This document shows, one piece after another, positions 19,541 to 27,437 of a stretch of 64,000 bases of DNA. Source of the stretch: Faecalibacterium prausnitzii (GTDB lineage: Bacteria; Bacillota; Clostridia; Oscillospirales; Ruminococcaceae); assembly GCF_003287405.1 (NCBI RefSeq), contig NZ_PRLD01000011.1, forward strand, positions 55,808-119,807, read 5' to 3'. How positions within the stretch are numbered: position 1 is the stretch's first letter; the number at the start of each line of letters is the position of its first letter. The notes under the pieces are model-generated. The model did not search any database, was not told where the DNA came from, and saw nothing but the letters and a program-made list of their open reading frames with translations. Both the position numbers and the translations under genes were made by a program.

Positions 19541-19556
19541 TGTTCCACGTGGAACA
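19541..19556. other. parS site 3 (perfect palindrome ahead of parA)
   Basis: TGTTCCACGTGGAACA is a perfect 16-bp parS sequence. It lies between the parA promoter and its GTG start, so ParB bound here could also repress parAB. In frame it would read FHVEQ, which creates a false N-terminal extension of parA. Confidence 0.92.
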
Positions 19557-19584
19557 AATCTTTCCCCGGGAGGAAGAAAAGCGC

Positions 19585-20418
19585 GTGGCAAAAATTGTAG
19601 CGATCGCAAACCAGAAGGGCGGAGTGGGCAAAACCACCACCGCCGTCAACCTTTCGTCCTGTGTAGCGGCACTGGGCAAAAAGGTGCTTATCGTAGACCT
19701 TGACCCGCAGGGCAACACCACCACCGGCTATGGCATCCCAAAGCGCAGCGTGGAAGCGGGCACCTATGAGGTGCTCATCGGCAGGGCAACGGCGGCGCAG
19801 GCCATCCGGCACACCGAGTACCGCACCGATGTCATCGGCTCCAACACCCGGCTGGCCGGTGCCAGCTTGGAAATGATCGACCTGCCCGGCCGCGAGGGGC
19901 GTCTGCGCAAGGCGCTGGCTGAGGTGCAGAAGGACTACGACTTCATCTTTATCGACTGCCCGCCCAGTCTGGATCTGCTCACCCTCAACGGCCTGAGCGC
20001 CTGCGACAGTGTGCTCATCCCGGTGCAGTGCGAGTACTATGCGCTGGAAGGATTGTCGGAGCTCATCAGCACCCTCAAGACCATCCGCAAAAAGTATAAC
20101 CCGTATCTGGATATCGAGGGCGTGGTGTTCACCATGTTCTCGCTGCGGTACAACCTGACCGTGCAGGTGGTGGAGCAGGTGCAGAAGTACTTCGGCTCCA
20201 AGGTGTACAAGACCACCATCCCGCGCTCCATCCGCATTTCGGAAGCGCCCAGCTACGGCCAGCCCATCAATTTCTACGAGCCGAAGGGCAAGGGCAGCGA
20301 AGCCTACATGGACTTGGCAATCGAATTTGTCAAGCACAACCGCCCGCAGGAACCTAAAAAGTCCCGCGCAAAGGCTGCACCCGCCGCAGAGCCGGCGAAA
20401 AATGCTCTGGAAGATTAA
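19585..20418 (+). CDS. parA: Chromosome partitioning ATPase ParA (Soj)
   Basis: Deviant Walker ATPase that moves ParB-parS complexes, 277 aa from GTG 19585. The motif KGGVGKTTTAVNLSS is at the N-terminus, with VDLDPQGNTTTG and FIDCPPSLDLLTLN. The GTG is chosen because GGGAGGAAG lies just upstream and the protein then begins VAKIVAIANQKGG as in homologues; a longer reading would translate parS. The tail is rich in Lys/Ala. It is followed by parB after 22 bp. Confidence 0.95.
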   Translation: MAKIVAIANQKGGVGKTTTAVNLSSCVAALGKKVLIVDLDPQGNTTTGYGIPKRSVEAGTYEVLIGRATAAQAIRHTEYRTDVIGSNTRLAGASLEMIDLPGREGRLRKALAEVQKDYDFIFIDCPPSLDLLTLNGLSACDSVLIPVQCEYYALEGLSELISTLKTIRKKYNPYLDIEGVVFTMFSLRYNLTVQVVEQVQKYFGSKVYKTTIPRSIRISEAPSYGQPINFYEPKGKGSEAYMDLAIEFVKHNRPQEPKKSRAKAAPAAEPAKNALED

Positions 20419-20440
20419 AACAGGGGGAACAAGGTAAACA

Positions 20441-21316
20441 ATGGCAAGAGGAAAAGGAGGGCTCGGACGCGGGCTGGACAGTCTGTTTGAGGACGCAGCA
20501 CCGGTCTTTGAGTCAGAGCACGCAGCGGTGGAAACATTGCCGCTGCGCGAGATCGAGCCGGACCCCGACCAGCCCCGCAAGACCTTTGAGCAGGAGACCC
20601 TCAGCGAACTGGCTGCCAGCATCGCCGAGCACGGCTTATTGCAGCCCATCGCGGTGCGTCCGAGACCTATGGGCGGCTACAGCATCGTGGCGGGCGAGCG
20701 CCGCTGGCGCGCCTCCCGCATGGCGGGTCTTACCGAGGTGCCGGTGGTCATCAAGGACGTGTCCGACGAGCAGGCCATGGAGCTGGCGCTGGTGGAAAAT
20801 TTGCAGCGGGAGGATCTGGACCCGGTGGAAGAAGCTGCCGGTATCCGGGAGCTGATGACCCGCTGCGACCTGACACAGGAGCAGGCCGCCCGCAAGCTGG
20901 GCAAGAGCCGCAGCGCACTGGCAAACAGTCTGCGTCTGCTCAACTTACCGGAAACGGTGCTGGAGCTGCTGAAGAGCGGTTTTATCAATACCGGCCACGC
21001 CAAGGTGGTGCTGGGTCTGCCCACACCGGAATTGCAGGCCGAAGCCGCGCAGATCATCGCGGACAACCAGCTGAACGTCCGTCAGGCCGAGGCGCTTTGC
21101 AAAAAGATGGCAAAGCCCGCCAAGGAACCCCGCGAACCCGCACCCCGCGGCACTTTGCCGGTGGAGGTGGAAGAGAGCCTGAAACAGGTGCTGGGCAGCG
21201 AGGTGAACGTGGCCTACCACGGCGGCAAGGGCAAGCTGACGGTGCATTTTTACTCCGACGAGCAGCTGCGCGCCTTTGCAAACCTGCTGGGACAGTACCA
21301 GATGGAAACCGAATAA
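20441..21316 (+). CDS. parB: Chromosome partitioning protein ParB (Spo0J)
   Basis: CTP-dependent clamp that loads at parS, 291 aa. The N-terminus is MARGKGGLGRGLDSLF, as in Spo0J. CTPase motifs are GERRWRAS and ENLQREDLDPVEEA, and the HTH is TQEQAARKLGKSRSALANSLRLL. The C-terminal dimer domain ends in the family pattern GKGKLTVHFYSDEQL. It is co-transcribed with parA, and three parS sites lie just upstream. Confidence 0.96.
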   Translation: MARGKGGLGRGLDSLFEDAAPVFESEHAAVETLPLREIEPDPDQPRKTFEQETLSELAASIAEHGLLQPIAVRPRPMGGYSIVAGERRWRASRMAGLTEVPVVIKDVSDEQAMELALVENLQREDLDPVEEAAGIRELMTRCDLTQEQAARKLGKSRSALANSLRLLNLPETVLELLKSGFINTGHAKVVLGLPTPELQAEAAQIIADNQLNVRQAEALCKKMAKPAKEPREPAPRGTLPVEVEESLKQVLGSEVNVAYHGGKGKLTVHFYSDEQLRAFANLLGQYQMETE

Positions 21317-21411
21317 TCATGCGATCCAAGGCGGGAACAGCCGCCTTTGAACGGCAGCGGAAAGCCGCAAGTGCACCGCTGCAAGCCCAATAGAGTTAAG
21401 GAGAGTCAATC

Positions 21412-22743
21412 ATGCTGGATATCAAATTTGTCCGCGAGAACCCGGACGCCGTTAAGGAAAACATCAAAAAGAAGTTTCAGGATGCAAAGCTGCCGCTGGT
21501 GGACGAGGTCATCGAGAAGGATGCCAAGTACCGTGCAGCCCTGAAGGAAGTGGAGGCCCTGAAGGCCGCCCGCAACAAGCTGAGCAAGGCCAACGGCCCG
21601 TTGTTCGGCCAGCTGAAGAAGTGCACCGACGAGGCACAGAAGGCTGAGCTGCAGGCACAGATCGATGCCAACAACGCCGCCGTCAAGGCTGACGCTGACA
21701 AGATGGCAGAGCTGGAGAAGGAAGAGGAGGAACTGTCCGCCCGCATTCAGGAGATCATGTACTCCATTCCCCAGATGATCGACCCCAGCGTGCCCATCGG
21801 CCCGGACGATACCTATAACGTGGAAGCCCAGCGCTTCGGCGAGCCTGTCGTGCCGGATTTCCCCATCCCGTACCACACCGAGATCATGGAGAGCTTTGAC
21901 GGCATTGATATGGACGCCGCAGGCCGTGTGGCCGGCAACGGCTTCTACTACCTGCTGGGCAACATTGCACGCCTGCACGAAGCTGTGCTGGCCTACGCCC
22001 GCGACTTTATGATCAACAAGGGCTTCACCTACGTCATCCCGCCCTTCATGATGCACGGCAACGTGGTGCAGGGCGTCATGTCCTTCCCTGAGATGGACGC
22101 CATGATGTACAAGATCGAGGGTGAGGATCTGTACCTCATCGGCACCAGCGAGCACACCATGATCGGCCGCTTCATCGACCAGACGCTGGACGAGAGCAAG
22201 ATGCCCCTGACCCTGACCTCTTACAGCCCCTGCTTCCGCAAGGAGAAGGGCGCACACGGCATCGAGGAGCGCGGCATCTACCGTATCCACCAGTTCGAGA
22301 AGCAGGAGATGATCGTGGTCTGCCGCCCCGAGGAGAGCGCCGACTGGTACGAGAAGCTGTGGCAGATGTCCGTGGAGCTGTTCCGCAGCATGGAGATCCC
22401 CGTGCGCCAGCTGAACTGCTGCTCCGGCGATCTGGCTGACCTGAAGGTCAAGAGCTGCGATATCGAAGCTTGGAGCCCCCGCCAGCAGAAGTACTTCGAG
22501 GTCTGCTCCTGCTCCAACCTGGGTGATGCACAGGCACGCCGCCTGCACATCCGCATCAAGGGCAAGGACGGCAAGACCTATCTGGCACACACCCTGAACA
22601 ACACCTGCGTGGCACCTCCGCGTATGCTGATCGCCTTCCTGGAGAACCATCTGCAGGCCGACGGCAGTGTGACCATCCCCGAAGTGCTGCAGCCGTACAT
22701 GGGCGGGCTGAAGGTCATGGTCCCCACCAATAAGAAGGACTAA
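21412..22743 (+). CDS. serS: Seryl-tRNA synthetase
   Basis: Class II aminoacyl-tRNA synthetase charging tRNA-Ser, 443 aa. The N-terminal coiled-coil arm is at about 30-110 (rich in Lys/Glu/Ala). The catalytic motifs follow, including CFRKEKGAHGIEERGIYRIHQF and the C-terminal RMLIAFLENH. RBS AAGGAG is upstream. No T-box leader is visible in the 95 bp after parB. Confidence 0.96.
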   Translation: MLDIKFVRENPDAVKENIKKKFQDAKLPLVDEVIEKDAKYRAALKEVEALKAARNKLSKANGPLFGQLKKCTDEAQKAELQAQIDANNAAVKADADKMAELEKEEEELSARIQEIMYSIPQMIDPSVPIGPDDTYNVEAQRFGEPVVPDFPIPYHTEIMESFDGIDMDAAGRVAGNGFYYLLGNIARLHEAVLAYARDFMINKGFTYVIPPFMMHGNVVQGVMSFPEMDAMMYKIEGEDLYLIGTSEHTMIGRFIDQTLDESKMPLTLTSYSPCFRKEKGAHGIEERGIYRIHQFEKQEMIVVCRPEESADWYEKLWQMSVELFRSMEIPVRQLNCCSGDLADLKVKSCDIEAWSPRQQKYFEVCSCSNLGDAQARRLHIRIKGKDGKTYLAHTLNNTCVAPPRMLIAFLENHLQADGSVTIPEVLQPYMGGLKVMVPTNKKD

Positions 22744-22785
22744 AACTGCACCGGGTTTTCCACAACCGGGCAGAAAAAGGTTGAA

Positions 22786-22824
22786 AAAAGCACCGCTTTC
22801 CGCACAGGGAAGCGGTGCTTTTTT
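22786..22824 (+). terminator. Terminator after serS
   Basis: AAAAGCACCGCTTTCC pairs with GGGAAGCGGTGCTTTT and continues into a T-run. An exact DnaA box (TTTTCCACA, 22756-22764) lies between the stop codon and this hairpin. Confidence 0.88.
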
Positions 22825-22844
22825 CGTGGGAAGCGGGAGCTTAA

Positions 22845-22998
22845 CTCCCTCAGTCAAAACCTGACGGTTTTGCCAGCTCCCTCTGGGAGGGAGCCTCTGG
22901 CGCGCCCGCAAACTTCGCACTTTAGCCGGAAACTTTGCCGCTATGCCAAAGGCCCCATCCTAGAGGGGGCTGTCGAGCGCAGCGAGACTGGGGGAGTT
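22845..22998. repeat. Family I intergenic repeat, copy 4
   Basis: Starts CTCCCTCAGTC with the hairpin AAAACCTGACGGTTTT and ends GAGACTGGGGGAG with the hairpin GTCGAGCGCAGCGAGAC. The middle has CACTTTAGCCGGAAACTTTGC and CTATGCCAAAGGCC. It occupies much of the 414-bp serS-tRNA gap; the remaining 23000-23090 stretch is AT-rich with no gene seen. Confidence 0.82.
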
Positions 22999-23094
22999 TT
23001 TCCCGCAAAACTGACAAGAAATCCTATATTTCAACGCACCTATGCAAATAAATTAAGAATATCAAAAAACTGCAAAATTTTTTGAAAATATGTG

Positions 23095-23123
23095 TTGACA
23101 AAAGGGGCATCTATGGATATAAT
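23095..23123 (+). promoter_or_regulatory. tRNA operon promoter
   Basis: Perfect consensus TTGACA (23095-23100), 17-bp spacer, TATAAT (23118-23123), 35 bp upstream of tRNA-Met. Confidence 0.92.
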
Positions 23124-23157
23124 AATAAAGCACCGTTCAAGTGCAAGCTAAATATGT

Positions 23158-23234
23158 GGCGGTATAGCTCAGTTGGCTAGAGCATTCGGTTCATACCCGA
23201 AGTGTCACCGGTTCAAATCCAGTTACCGCTACCA
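23158..23234 (+). tRNA. tRNA-Met (anticodon CAT), CCA encoded
   Basis: Cloverleaf with acceptor GGCGGTA/TACCGCT (one G-U end pair), D-arm GCTCAGTTGGCTAGAGC, anticodon arm TTCGG-TTCATAC-CCGAA giving CAT, and T-arm with GGTTCAAATCC. Discriminator A is followed by an encoded CCA. The acceptor starts G-U rather than mismatched C-A, so an elongator is more likely than the initiator. Confidence 0.93.
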
Positions 23235-23238
23235 CGTT

Positions 23239-23317
23239 ACAGAGTTTCGCTAAGATAAGGGGGACGGTCGTCCGCAGTAGTGGACGATGAAAGTCGGAGG
23301 TTTTAGCGAAGCTCTGT
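23239..23317 (+). ncRNA. Structured spacer between tRNA-Met and tRNA-Glu
   Basis: ACAGAGTTTCGCTAA (23239-23253) pairs with TTAGCGAAGCTCTGT (23303-23317) with one wobble. The inside holds a second hairpin, CGTCC with GGACG (about 23269-23286). The whole 79 nt folds as a branched stem between the two tRNAs. It could be a processing signal or an independent small RNA; I do not recognise it. Confidence 0.45.
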
Positions 23318-23325
23318 ATTTGTAA

Positions 23326-23397
23326 GGCCCGTTGGTCAAGCGGTTAAGACACGGCCCTTTCACGGCTGTAACATGGGTTCGATTCCCGTACGGGTCA
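23326..23397 (+). tRNA. tRNA-Glu (anticodon TTC)
   Basis: Acceptor GGCCCGT/ACGGGTC, D-arm with TTGGTCAAGCGGTTAAGAC, anticodon arm CGGCC-CTTTCAC-GGCTG giving TTC, and T-arm GGGTTCGATTCCC. CCA is not encoded. It is co-transcribed with tRNA-Met. Confidence 0.93.
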
Positions 23398-23398
23398 T

Positions 23399-23433
23399 AA
23401 AAACGCCTTTGCGCATTGCGCAAGGGCGTTTTT
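23399..23433 (+). terminator. Terminator after tRNA-Glu
   Basis: AAAAACGCC pairs with GGGCGTTTTT around a GC-rich loop that itself contains TTGCGC/GCGCAA. The T-run continues to 23433. Confidence 0.9.
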
Positions 23434-23437
23434 AATT

Positions 23438-23458
23438 TGACCCGTACGGGAATCGAAC
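23438..23458 (-). repeat. Inverted 21-bp copy of the tRNA-Glu 3' end
   Basis: These 21 bases are the exact reverse complement of tRNA-Glu positions 23377-23397 (T-arm and acceptor). The two flank the terminator symmetrically, giving an 82-bp extended palindrome. Hairpins GCGGTGCGCAGCACCGC and ACCAAAGCCCCAGTGGGGCTTTGGT follow. It may be the remnant of an inverted duplication or an integration event. Confidence 0.75.
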
Positions 23459-23573
23459 AGGGCGGCGGTGCGCAGCACCGCAACCAAAGCCCCAGTGGGG
23501 CTTTGGTTAGCCCGCGGGTCCCAATCAGTAGGAATGTCTACCGTGGATGCTGCAGCCCGCCTTTACGCCCTTT

Positions 23574-23634
23574 CTGTGAAAAAGGTGTAGCGGAATGTCC
23601 GCAGATATTCCGCTACACCGAACTATAAAATATT
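23574..23634 (-). repeat. Family III repeat, copy B (hairpin part only, behind HAD gene)
   Basis: GGTGTAGCGGAAT (23584-23596) pairs with ATTCCGCTACACC (23607-23619). On the minus strand the apex is CTGCGG and the tail TTTTTCACAG. It begins at the HAD gene stop and acts as its apparent terminator. The upstream pseudoknot-like module of full copies is missing. Confidence 0.8.
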
Positions 23635-24297
23635 TTACCGGTTCCTCTCCTGCACATACCGCAGGATATCCTCCGGCACCTCTGCCAGTGCATCGGCACC
23701 GGCGGCGGTCAGCTCGGCGCGGCCGCGGAAGCCCCACAGCGCGCCCATGGCGGGCAACTGGGCGTTGTGCCCGGTGAGGATATCCACGTCGCTGTCGCCC
23801 ACAAAAAGGGTGGCGGCGGGGTCTGCGCCCAGCTCAGCCATCAGGGCATACAGCCCGGTGGGGTCGGGCTTGGTGGGCACGCCCGGGCGGTTGCCCCGCA
23901 CGGCGTCAAAGCGGCCGGTGCCAAAGTAGTGGGCAATGATGCCGCCGCACAGGGCATCCGCCTTGTTGGAGAACACCGCGCACTGGATGCCCTCGGCCTT
24001 CAGTGCGTCCAGCAGCGCCGGAATGCCGGGGTAGGGGGCGGTCTTGTCCTCCTTGTGGGCATCGTACCGGGCGGTGAACTGCGCCAGCGTAGCCGCCAGC
24101 TGCGCCGGGGTGCGGGCGTCAGCGGGGGAGAACCGATCCACCAGCTTGGGGATGCCGTTGCCCACCATCATCTTGAACTGCGCCACCGTAAAGGTGGGCC
24201 AGCCATTTTGGGCACACACCCAGTTGCCGGCATCGGCAAGGTCGTCGATGGTGTTCAGCAGGGTGCCGTCCAGATCAAATAATACAGTCTTTATCAT
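23635..24297 (-). CDS. HAD-family phosphatase (phosphoglycolate phosphatase-like)
   Basis: A 220-aa HAD hydrolase. Motif I is LFDLDGTLLNT near the N-terminus, motif II lies in FSNK, the Lys is in PTKPDP, and motif IV is FVGDSDVDI. A four-helix cap between motifs I and II fits the Gph/PPase subfamily; the substrate cannot be told. Start ATG 24297 has GGAG upstream. Family III copy B lies directly after the stop. Confidence 0.88.
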   Translation of the reverse strand: MIKTVLFDLDGTLLNTIDDLADAGNWVCAQNGWPTFTVAQFKMMVGNGIPKLVDRFSPADARTPAQLAATLAQFTARYDAHKEDKTAPYPGIPALLDALKAEGIQCAVFSNKADALCGGIIAHYFGTGRFDAVRGNRPGVPTKPDPTGLYALMAELGADPAATLFVGDSDVDILTGHNAQLPAMGALWGFRGRAELTAAGADALAEVPEDILRYVQERNR

Positions 24298-24323
24298 AAA
24301 ATAATCTCCGTTGATCTGTGATA

Positions 24324-24361
24324 CAAAAAATGCCCCGCCGACCGTAGGTTCAGCGGGGCAT
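24324..24361 (-). terminator. Terminator of the TrkA/PH-domain operon
   Basis: ATGCCCCGC pairs with GCGGGGCAT (24330-24361) and on the minus strand is followed by TTTTTTG. It sits 14 bp after the last gene of the operon. Confidence 0.88.
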
Positions 24362-24374
24362 CGCAAGTATACTT

Positions 24375-25730
24375 CTATATCTCCAGAAAATCAAGAGCCG
24401 CCAGCGGCACGCTGCGCACCGTGACCTTTTCTTTGCCGGGGAATACAAGGGTCAGATTGGCGCGCTGCACCGTCACCGCCCAAGGAGATTGCAACGCGGT
24501 AAAGCCGGTGTCCGGGTGGAATACGCACAGCTGGTGCAGATGGAACCGGTGCTGCCGACAGAGCAGCAGCTGTCCCTGCTGCTGCCATACGCCCTCCCGG
24601 TGCCAGCCCACGGCGGCAGCGCCCAGCAGCGCGGCAAACACCCCGGTGGGGATGAGCAGCGGCAGGGTAAGGGCAGGCAGGGTAGTGCGGGAGACCGCCG
24701 TCAGCAGCAGACAGAGCCCCAGCGGGATGCCCGCCGGCAAAAAGAACACCATGCTGCGGTCGGTGGTGTCGGCGCGGGTGTCCGGGGGCAGCTGCGCCAT
24801 CTCGGGCAGCAGCTCCCGCAGCAGCGGGGTGCCCTCCCGCCAGACGAACAAAGGCAGCTCCGGGCGGCACGCCCCTGCCGAGACGAACACCGGGCAGTAA
24901 TGCAGCGCCCAAGTGGCGGGGGAGCGGCGCAGGTCGGCGTAGTTCAGCTGGCTGAGCCGTAACCGCATCTCGTACCGGCGTACAAGCCCGCCTCGGCTGC
25001 CAAGCTGGGTATCGGTGCGCCAGACCGTATAATGCACCGCCTGCAAAGCGCTGCGCACCAGACTGATGCAGAACAGGGTGCCCGCCAGCACCAGCAGCCA
25101 CGCCGCGCCCAGCGGCAGCCAGCGGGCGGCAAGCGCCGCCAGCTGTCCCAGCTGCGCAAGGGCAGCGGTCTGGGCGTCCGGGGCGTAGCTCTGGGTCTGG
25201 TGGATAGCCAGCCACCACAAAAACAGGGTGGACAGGCCGTTGGCACCCAGCACCGTAAAGGCCAGCTTTTCGCCGCCCTTGGGCGCGTGCCACAGCGGGT
25301 CTGTCACCGGCAGCAGCACATCGGCAAGCTCCTCGGCCTGCTGCCGGGTAAGATATAGGGTAATGGTCTGTGTCTGCCCCACAGGGTACAGCACCACCCG
25401 GCAGGCACCGGTCAGGCGGTAGACCAGCGGCTGCTCCAGCACCAGCGCCGCCAGTCCCTCGGTGCGCAGGGCGCGGTCCAGCCGCACGCCAAGCCGCCAG
25501 CTGACGTGCACTGTGCCCTCGGCATCCACCTGCCAGCGGCTGCCGTAGTACACCGCCCAGCACACGGCGCTGATAAACACCAGCAGCACAAGCTCCTGCC
25601 GCAGCGCCGCACGCAGGGCGTCCCAGTTGCGGTCAAAAAGCACCTGTACCAGCGGCAGAAGGTACACAAGCAAAGTCTTGCGCAGCAGATGCAGCGCCGC
25701 CAGCGGGTGGAAGTGCTTTTCCCGGTTCAT
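24375..25730 (-). CDS. Membrane protein with PH-like domains (YdbT-like)
   Basis: A 451-aa membrane protein starting MNREKHFHPLAALHLLRK. Hydrophobic segments lie at about 15-35, 50-70, 165-185, 205-230 and 340-385, separated by soluble beta-rich stretches that resemble bacterial PH-2 domains. The small PH gene upstream makes a YdbS/YdbT-type pair. The start overlaps the previous stop as ATGA (25727-25730), so the two are translationally coupled. The family's molecular role is unknown; links to cell-envelope stress have been proposed in Bacillus. Confidence 0.7.
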   Translation of the reverse strand: MNREKHFHPLAALHLLRKTLLVYLLPLVQVLFDRNWDALRAALRQELVLLVFISAVCWAVYYGSRWQVDAEGTVHVSWRLGVRLDRALRTEGLAALVLEQPLVYRLTGACRVVLYPVGQTQTITLYLTRQQAEELADVLLPVTDPLWHAPKGGEKLAFTVLGANGLSTLFLWWLAIHQTQSYAPDAQTAALAQLGQLAALAARWLPLGAAWLLVLAGTLFCISLVRSALQAVHYTVWRTDTQLGSRGGLVRRYEMRLRLSQLNYADLRRSPATWALHYCPVFVSAGACRPELPLFVWREGTPLLRELLPEMAQLPPDTRADTTDRSMVFFLPAGIPLGLCLLLTAVSRTTLPALTLPLLIPTGVFAALLGAAAVGWHREGVWQQQGQLLLCRQHRFHLHQLCVFHPDTGFTALQSPWAVTVQRANLTLVFPGKEKVTVRSVPLAALDFLEI

Positions 25731-26158
25731 ACATTGCCCTCCATCAGCACCGCTGCCAGCGCGGTGGCCTGTGCGGCGGGGATGCCGGGCAGCACCAATT
25801 GCAGCCCCGGGCTGCGCACAAGGAGCACAGTGCACCCTGCCGCCCACAGCAGCGGGGTGCGCAGCAGCTGCACCCCGGTGACCGCCCGGCGCGGGATGCG
25901 GTGCAGCACAGGGATAGCCACTCCGGCCTGCACCGTGACGCTGTCTGCCGTCAGGGCGGCGACAAAGCTGCAGCAGCGCGCCCGGACAAGCGCCACCAGC
26001 GCCGCCCATACAGCGCAAAAGACCGCGCCTGCCCACACGCTCTGCCAGAAGGCAAAGGGCGCGCAGACCAGCCCGGGCACAGCTGCCCAGACGCAGAGCA
26101 CCCGGCGGGCGCGGGGCGGCAGCACCAGCGCAGTGCGCAGCAGCTCCTGCTCGCTCAT
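25727..26158 (-). CDS. Small membrane PH-domain protein (YdbS-like)
   Basis: A 143-aa protein. MSEQELLRTALVLPPRARRV precedes two hydrophobic segments (about 20-65), then a PH-2-like domain (VQAGVAIPVLHRIPRRAVTGVQLLRTPLL). It overlaps the upstream TrkA gene by ATGA (26155-26158) and the downstream partner by ATGA (25727-25730), so all three are probably made together. Confidence 0.7.
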   Translation of the reverse strand: MSEQELLRTALVLPPRARRVLCVWAAVPGLVCAPFAFWQSVWAGAVFCAVWAALVALVRARCCSFVAALTADSVTVQAGVAIPVLHRIPRRAVTGVQLLRTPLLWAAGCTVLLVRSPGLQLVLPGIPAAQATALAAVLMEGNV

Positions 26159-26823
26159 TTGTGGGAGGAAAGACCCCACGCATCCATCAGCAGATGCAGG
26201 GTGTCGTCCTGTGTCAGGCACAGCAGCCGGTCCCACGGCAGCAGCACCGTGCTGCCGTGAGGGATGATGAACTCGGTATCCCGGGTGATGCTGACCAGAA
26301 TGGCATCGCCGGGAATGGGGATCTCCTTGATCTCCTTGCCCGCAAACTGAAAGTCCTCCGGCAGCAAAATTTCATTCAGGCTGGCAGTGCCGCCGCCCAG
26401 GGACAGCAGCTGCCGGATGGTGTCGGTCTCGATCTCCCGCTCCAGAATGTGGCTCAGGTTGTCGGTGCCGCACACCACGGTATCTACGCCCAGCGTGTGC
26501 AGGATGTCCCGGTTTTTGGGGTTGGAAGCGCGCGCCACGGTGCGGTTCACGCCGAACTCCCGCTTGGCGATCTGGCACGCCACCAGATTGGTCTCGTCGG
26601 TGTTGGTCACCGCCACAAAGGCGTCGCAGCTGGCCACATCGGCGGTGCGCAGGGTGTCAAAGCTCAAGGAGTCGCCGCAGATGACCGGGATATCCAGCGT
26701 ATCCGCAAGGGTACGGCACAGCGCCTCCTGCGGCTCGATGATGGTCACCTTATGGCGGTGGGACAGCAGGCTTTGGGCAAGATACATGCCCACCCGGCCG
26801 CCGCCGGCAATACAAACTTTCAT
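26155..26823 (-). CDS. TrkA/KtrA-type K+ transport regulatory protein
   Basis: A 222-aa cytosolic regulator with a Rossmann RCK-N domain (CIAGGGRVGMYLAQSL, then VTNTDETNLVACQIAKREFG) and an RCK-C domain at about 140-215. It binds nucleotides and gates Trk/Ktr potassium channels. No TrkH/KtrB subunit is encoded in the window. It is coupled to the PH gene and follows a second, shorter TrkA gene. Confidence 0.9.
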   Translation of the reverse strand: MKVCIAGGGRVGMYLAQSLLSHRHKVTIIEPQEALCRTLADTLDIPVICGDSLSFDTLRTADVASCDAFVAVTNTDETNLVACQIAKREFGVNRTVARASNPKNRDILHTLGVDTVVCGTDNLSHILEREIETDTIRQLLSLGGGTASLNEILLPEDFQFAGKEIKEIPIPGDAILVSITRDTEFIIPHGSTVLLPWDRLLCLTQDDTLHLLMDAWGLSSHK

Positions 26824-26867
26824 ATCGTTACCTCATTCTACGGTCTGTAAAGCAAAAACAGGCTGTT

Positions 26868-27281
26868 TTACTTGGAAAGTGCCCGGAACACCGACTGCTC
26901 GGTCAGCACGGTGGGGCAGATGGTCTCCAGCTCGTAGGCCTTGTGGTATAAAATTTGCAGATGCGGGTCGGACACCCGGCAGATGACCTTATCCCGGCGG
27001 AAGATGTTCTTTGCCAGCTGCGCCGCCATCAGGTTCACCGAGTCCTCCTCGGTCACCGCCGCCACGGCGTCGCAGTTCTCCACGCCGCCCCGGCGCAGGG
27101 TGTCCGGGTCGGTAGGGTCGCCCACAAGGGCAGTGCCGTGAAAGGTATAATCGTCAAAGGCATCCAGACGCTTGAGCTGCTCGGGATCCTTTTCCACCAC
27201 CGAGATATCATGGCCGATGCGTTCCAGATCGCGGATCAGCGCCGCACCTACCTGATCGCAGCCGATCACCAGTATGTTCAT
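26868..27281 (-). CDS. TrkA-N domain protein (short)
   Basis: A 137-aa protein comprising only the RCK-N Rossmann fold (MNILVIGCDQVGAALIRDLE; VTEEDSVNLMAAQLAKNIF). The RCK-C half is absent. It lies 44 bp upstream of the full-length TrkA gene and probably forms a hetero-complex with it; that is inference. RBS GAGGTGAA precedes the start. Confidence 0.88.
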   Translation of the reverse strand: MNILVIGCDQVGAALIRDLERIGHDISVVEKDPEQLKRLDAFDDYTFHGTALVGDPTDPDTLRRGGVENCDAVAAVTEEDSVNLMAAQLAKNIFRRDKVICRVSDPHLQILYHKAYELETICPTVLTEQSVFRALSK

Positions 27282-27306
27282 GAAGGTTCACCTCGTTGTT
27301 CTCAGA

Positions 27307-27358
27307 GCTTTCTGCGCCGGGCGCAGAAAGCGGACAGACTTCTTATTTTTATAGTATA
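27307..27358 (-). promoter_or_regulatory. trkA operon promoter and leader palindrome
   Basis: On the minus strand TGCTATACT (-10 at 27353-27358, extended) is followed by a perfect palindrome, GCTTTCTGCGCC with GGCGCAGAAAGC (27308-27332), in the leader before the first TrkA gene. The palindrome has no T-run, so an operator or RNA element is more likely than a terminator. Confidence 0.5.
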
Positions 27359-27437
27359 GCACATTTCCCGGGGCAGATAAATACAGCGCCCGGGGGAAAA
27401 TTTCTATAATCTGTATGCACAGCGGCTCATAGTATGG

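Noticed and set aside
19540..19584. N-terminal extension of ParA beginning at 19540
   Set aside because: It would translate the parS palindrome; the GTG at 19585 has a good RBS and gives the family N-terminus.
21317..21411. T-box leader for serS
   Set aside because: Only 95 bp separate parB and serS, without the T-box core or a terminator.
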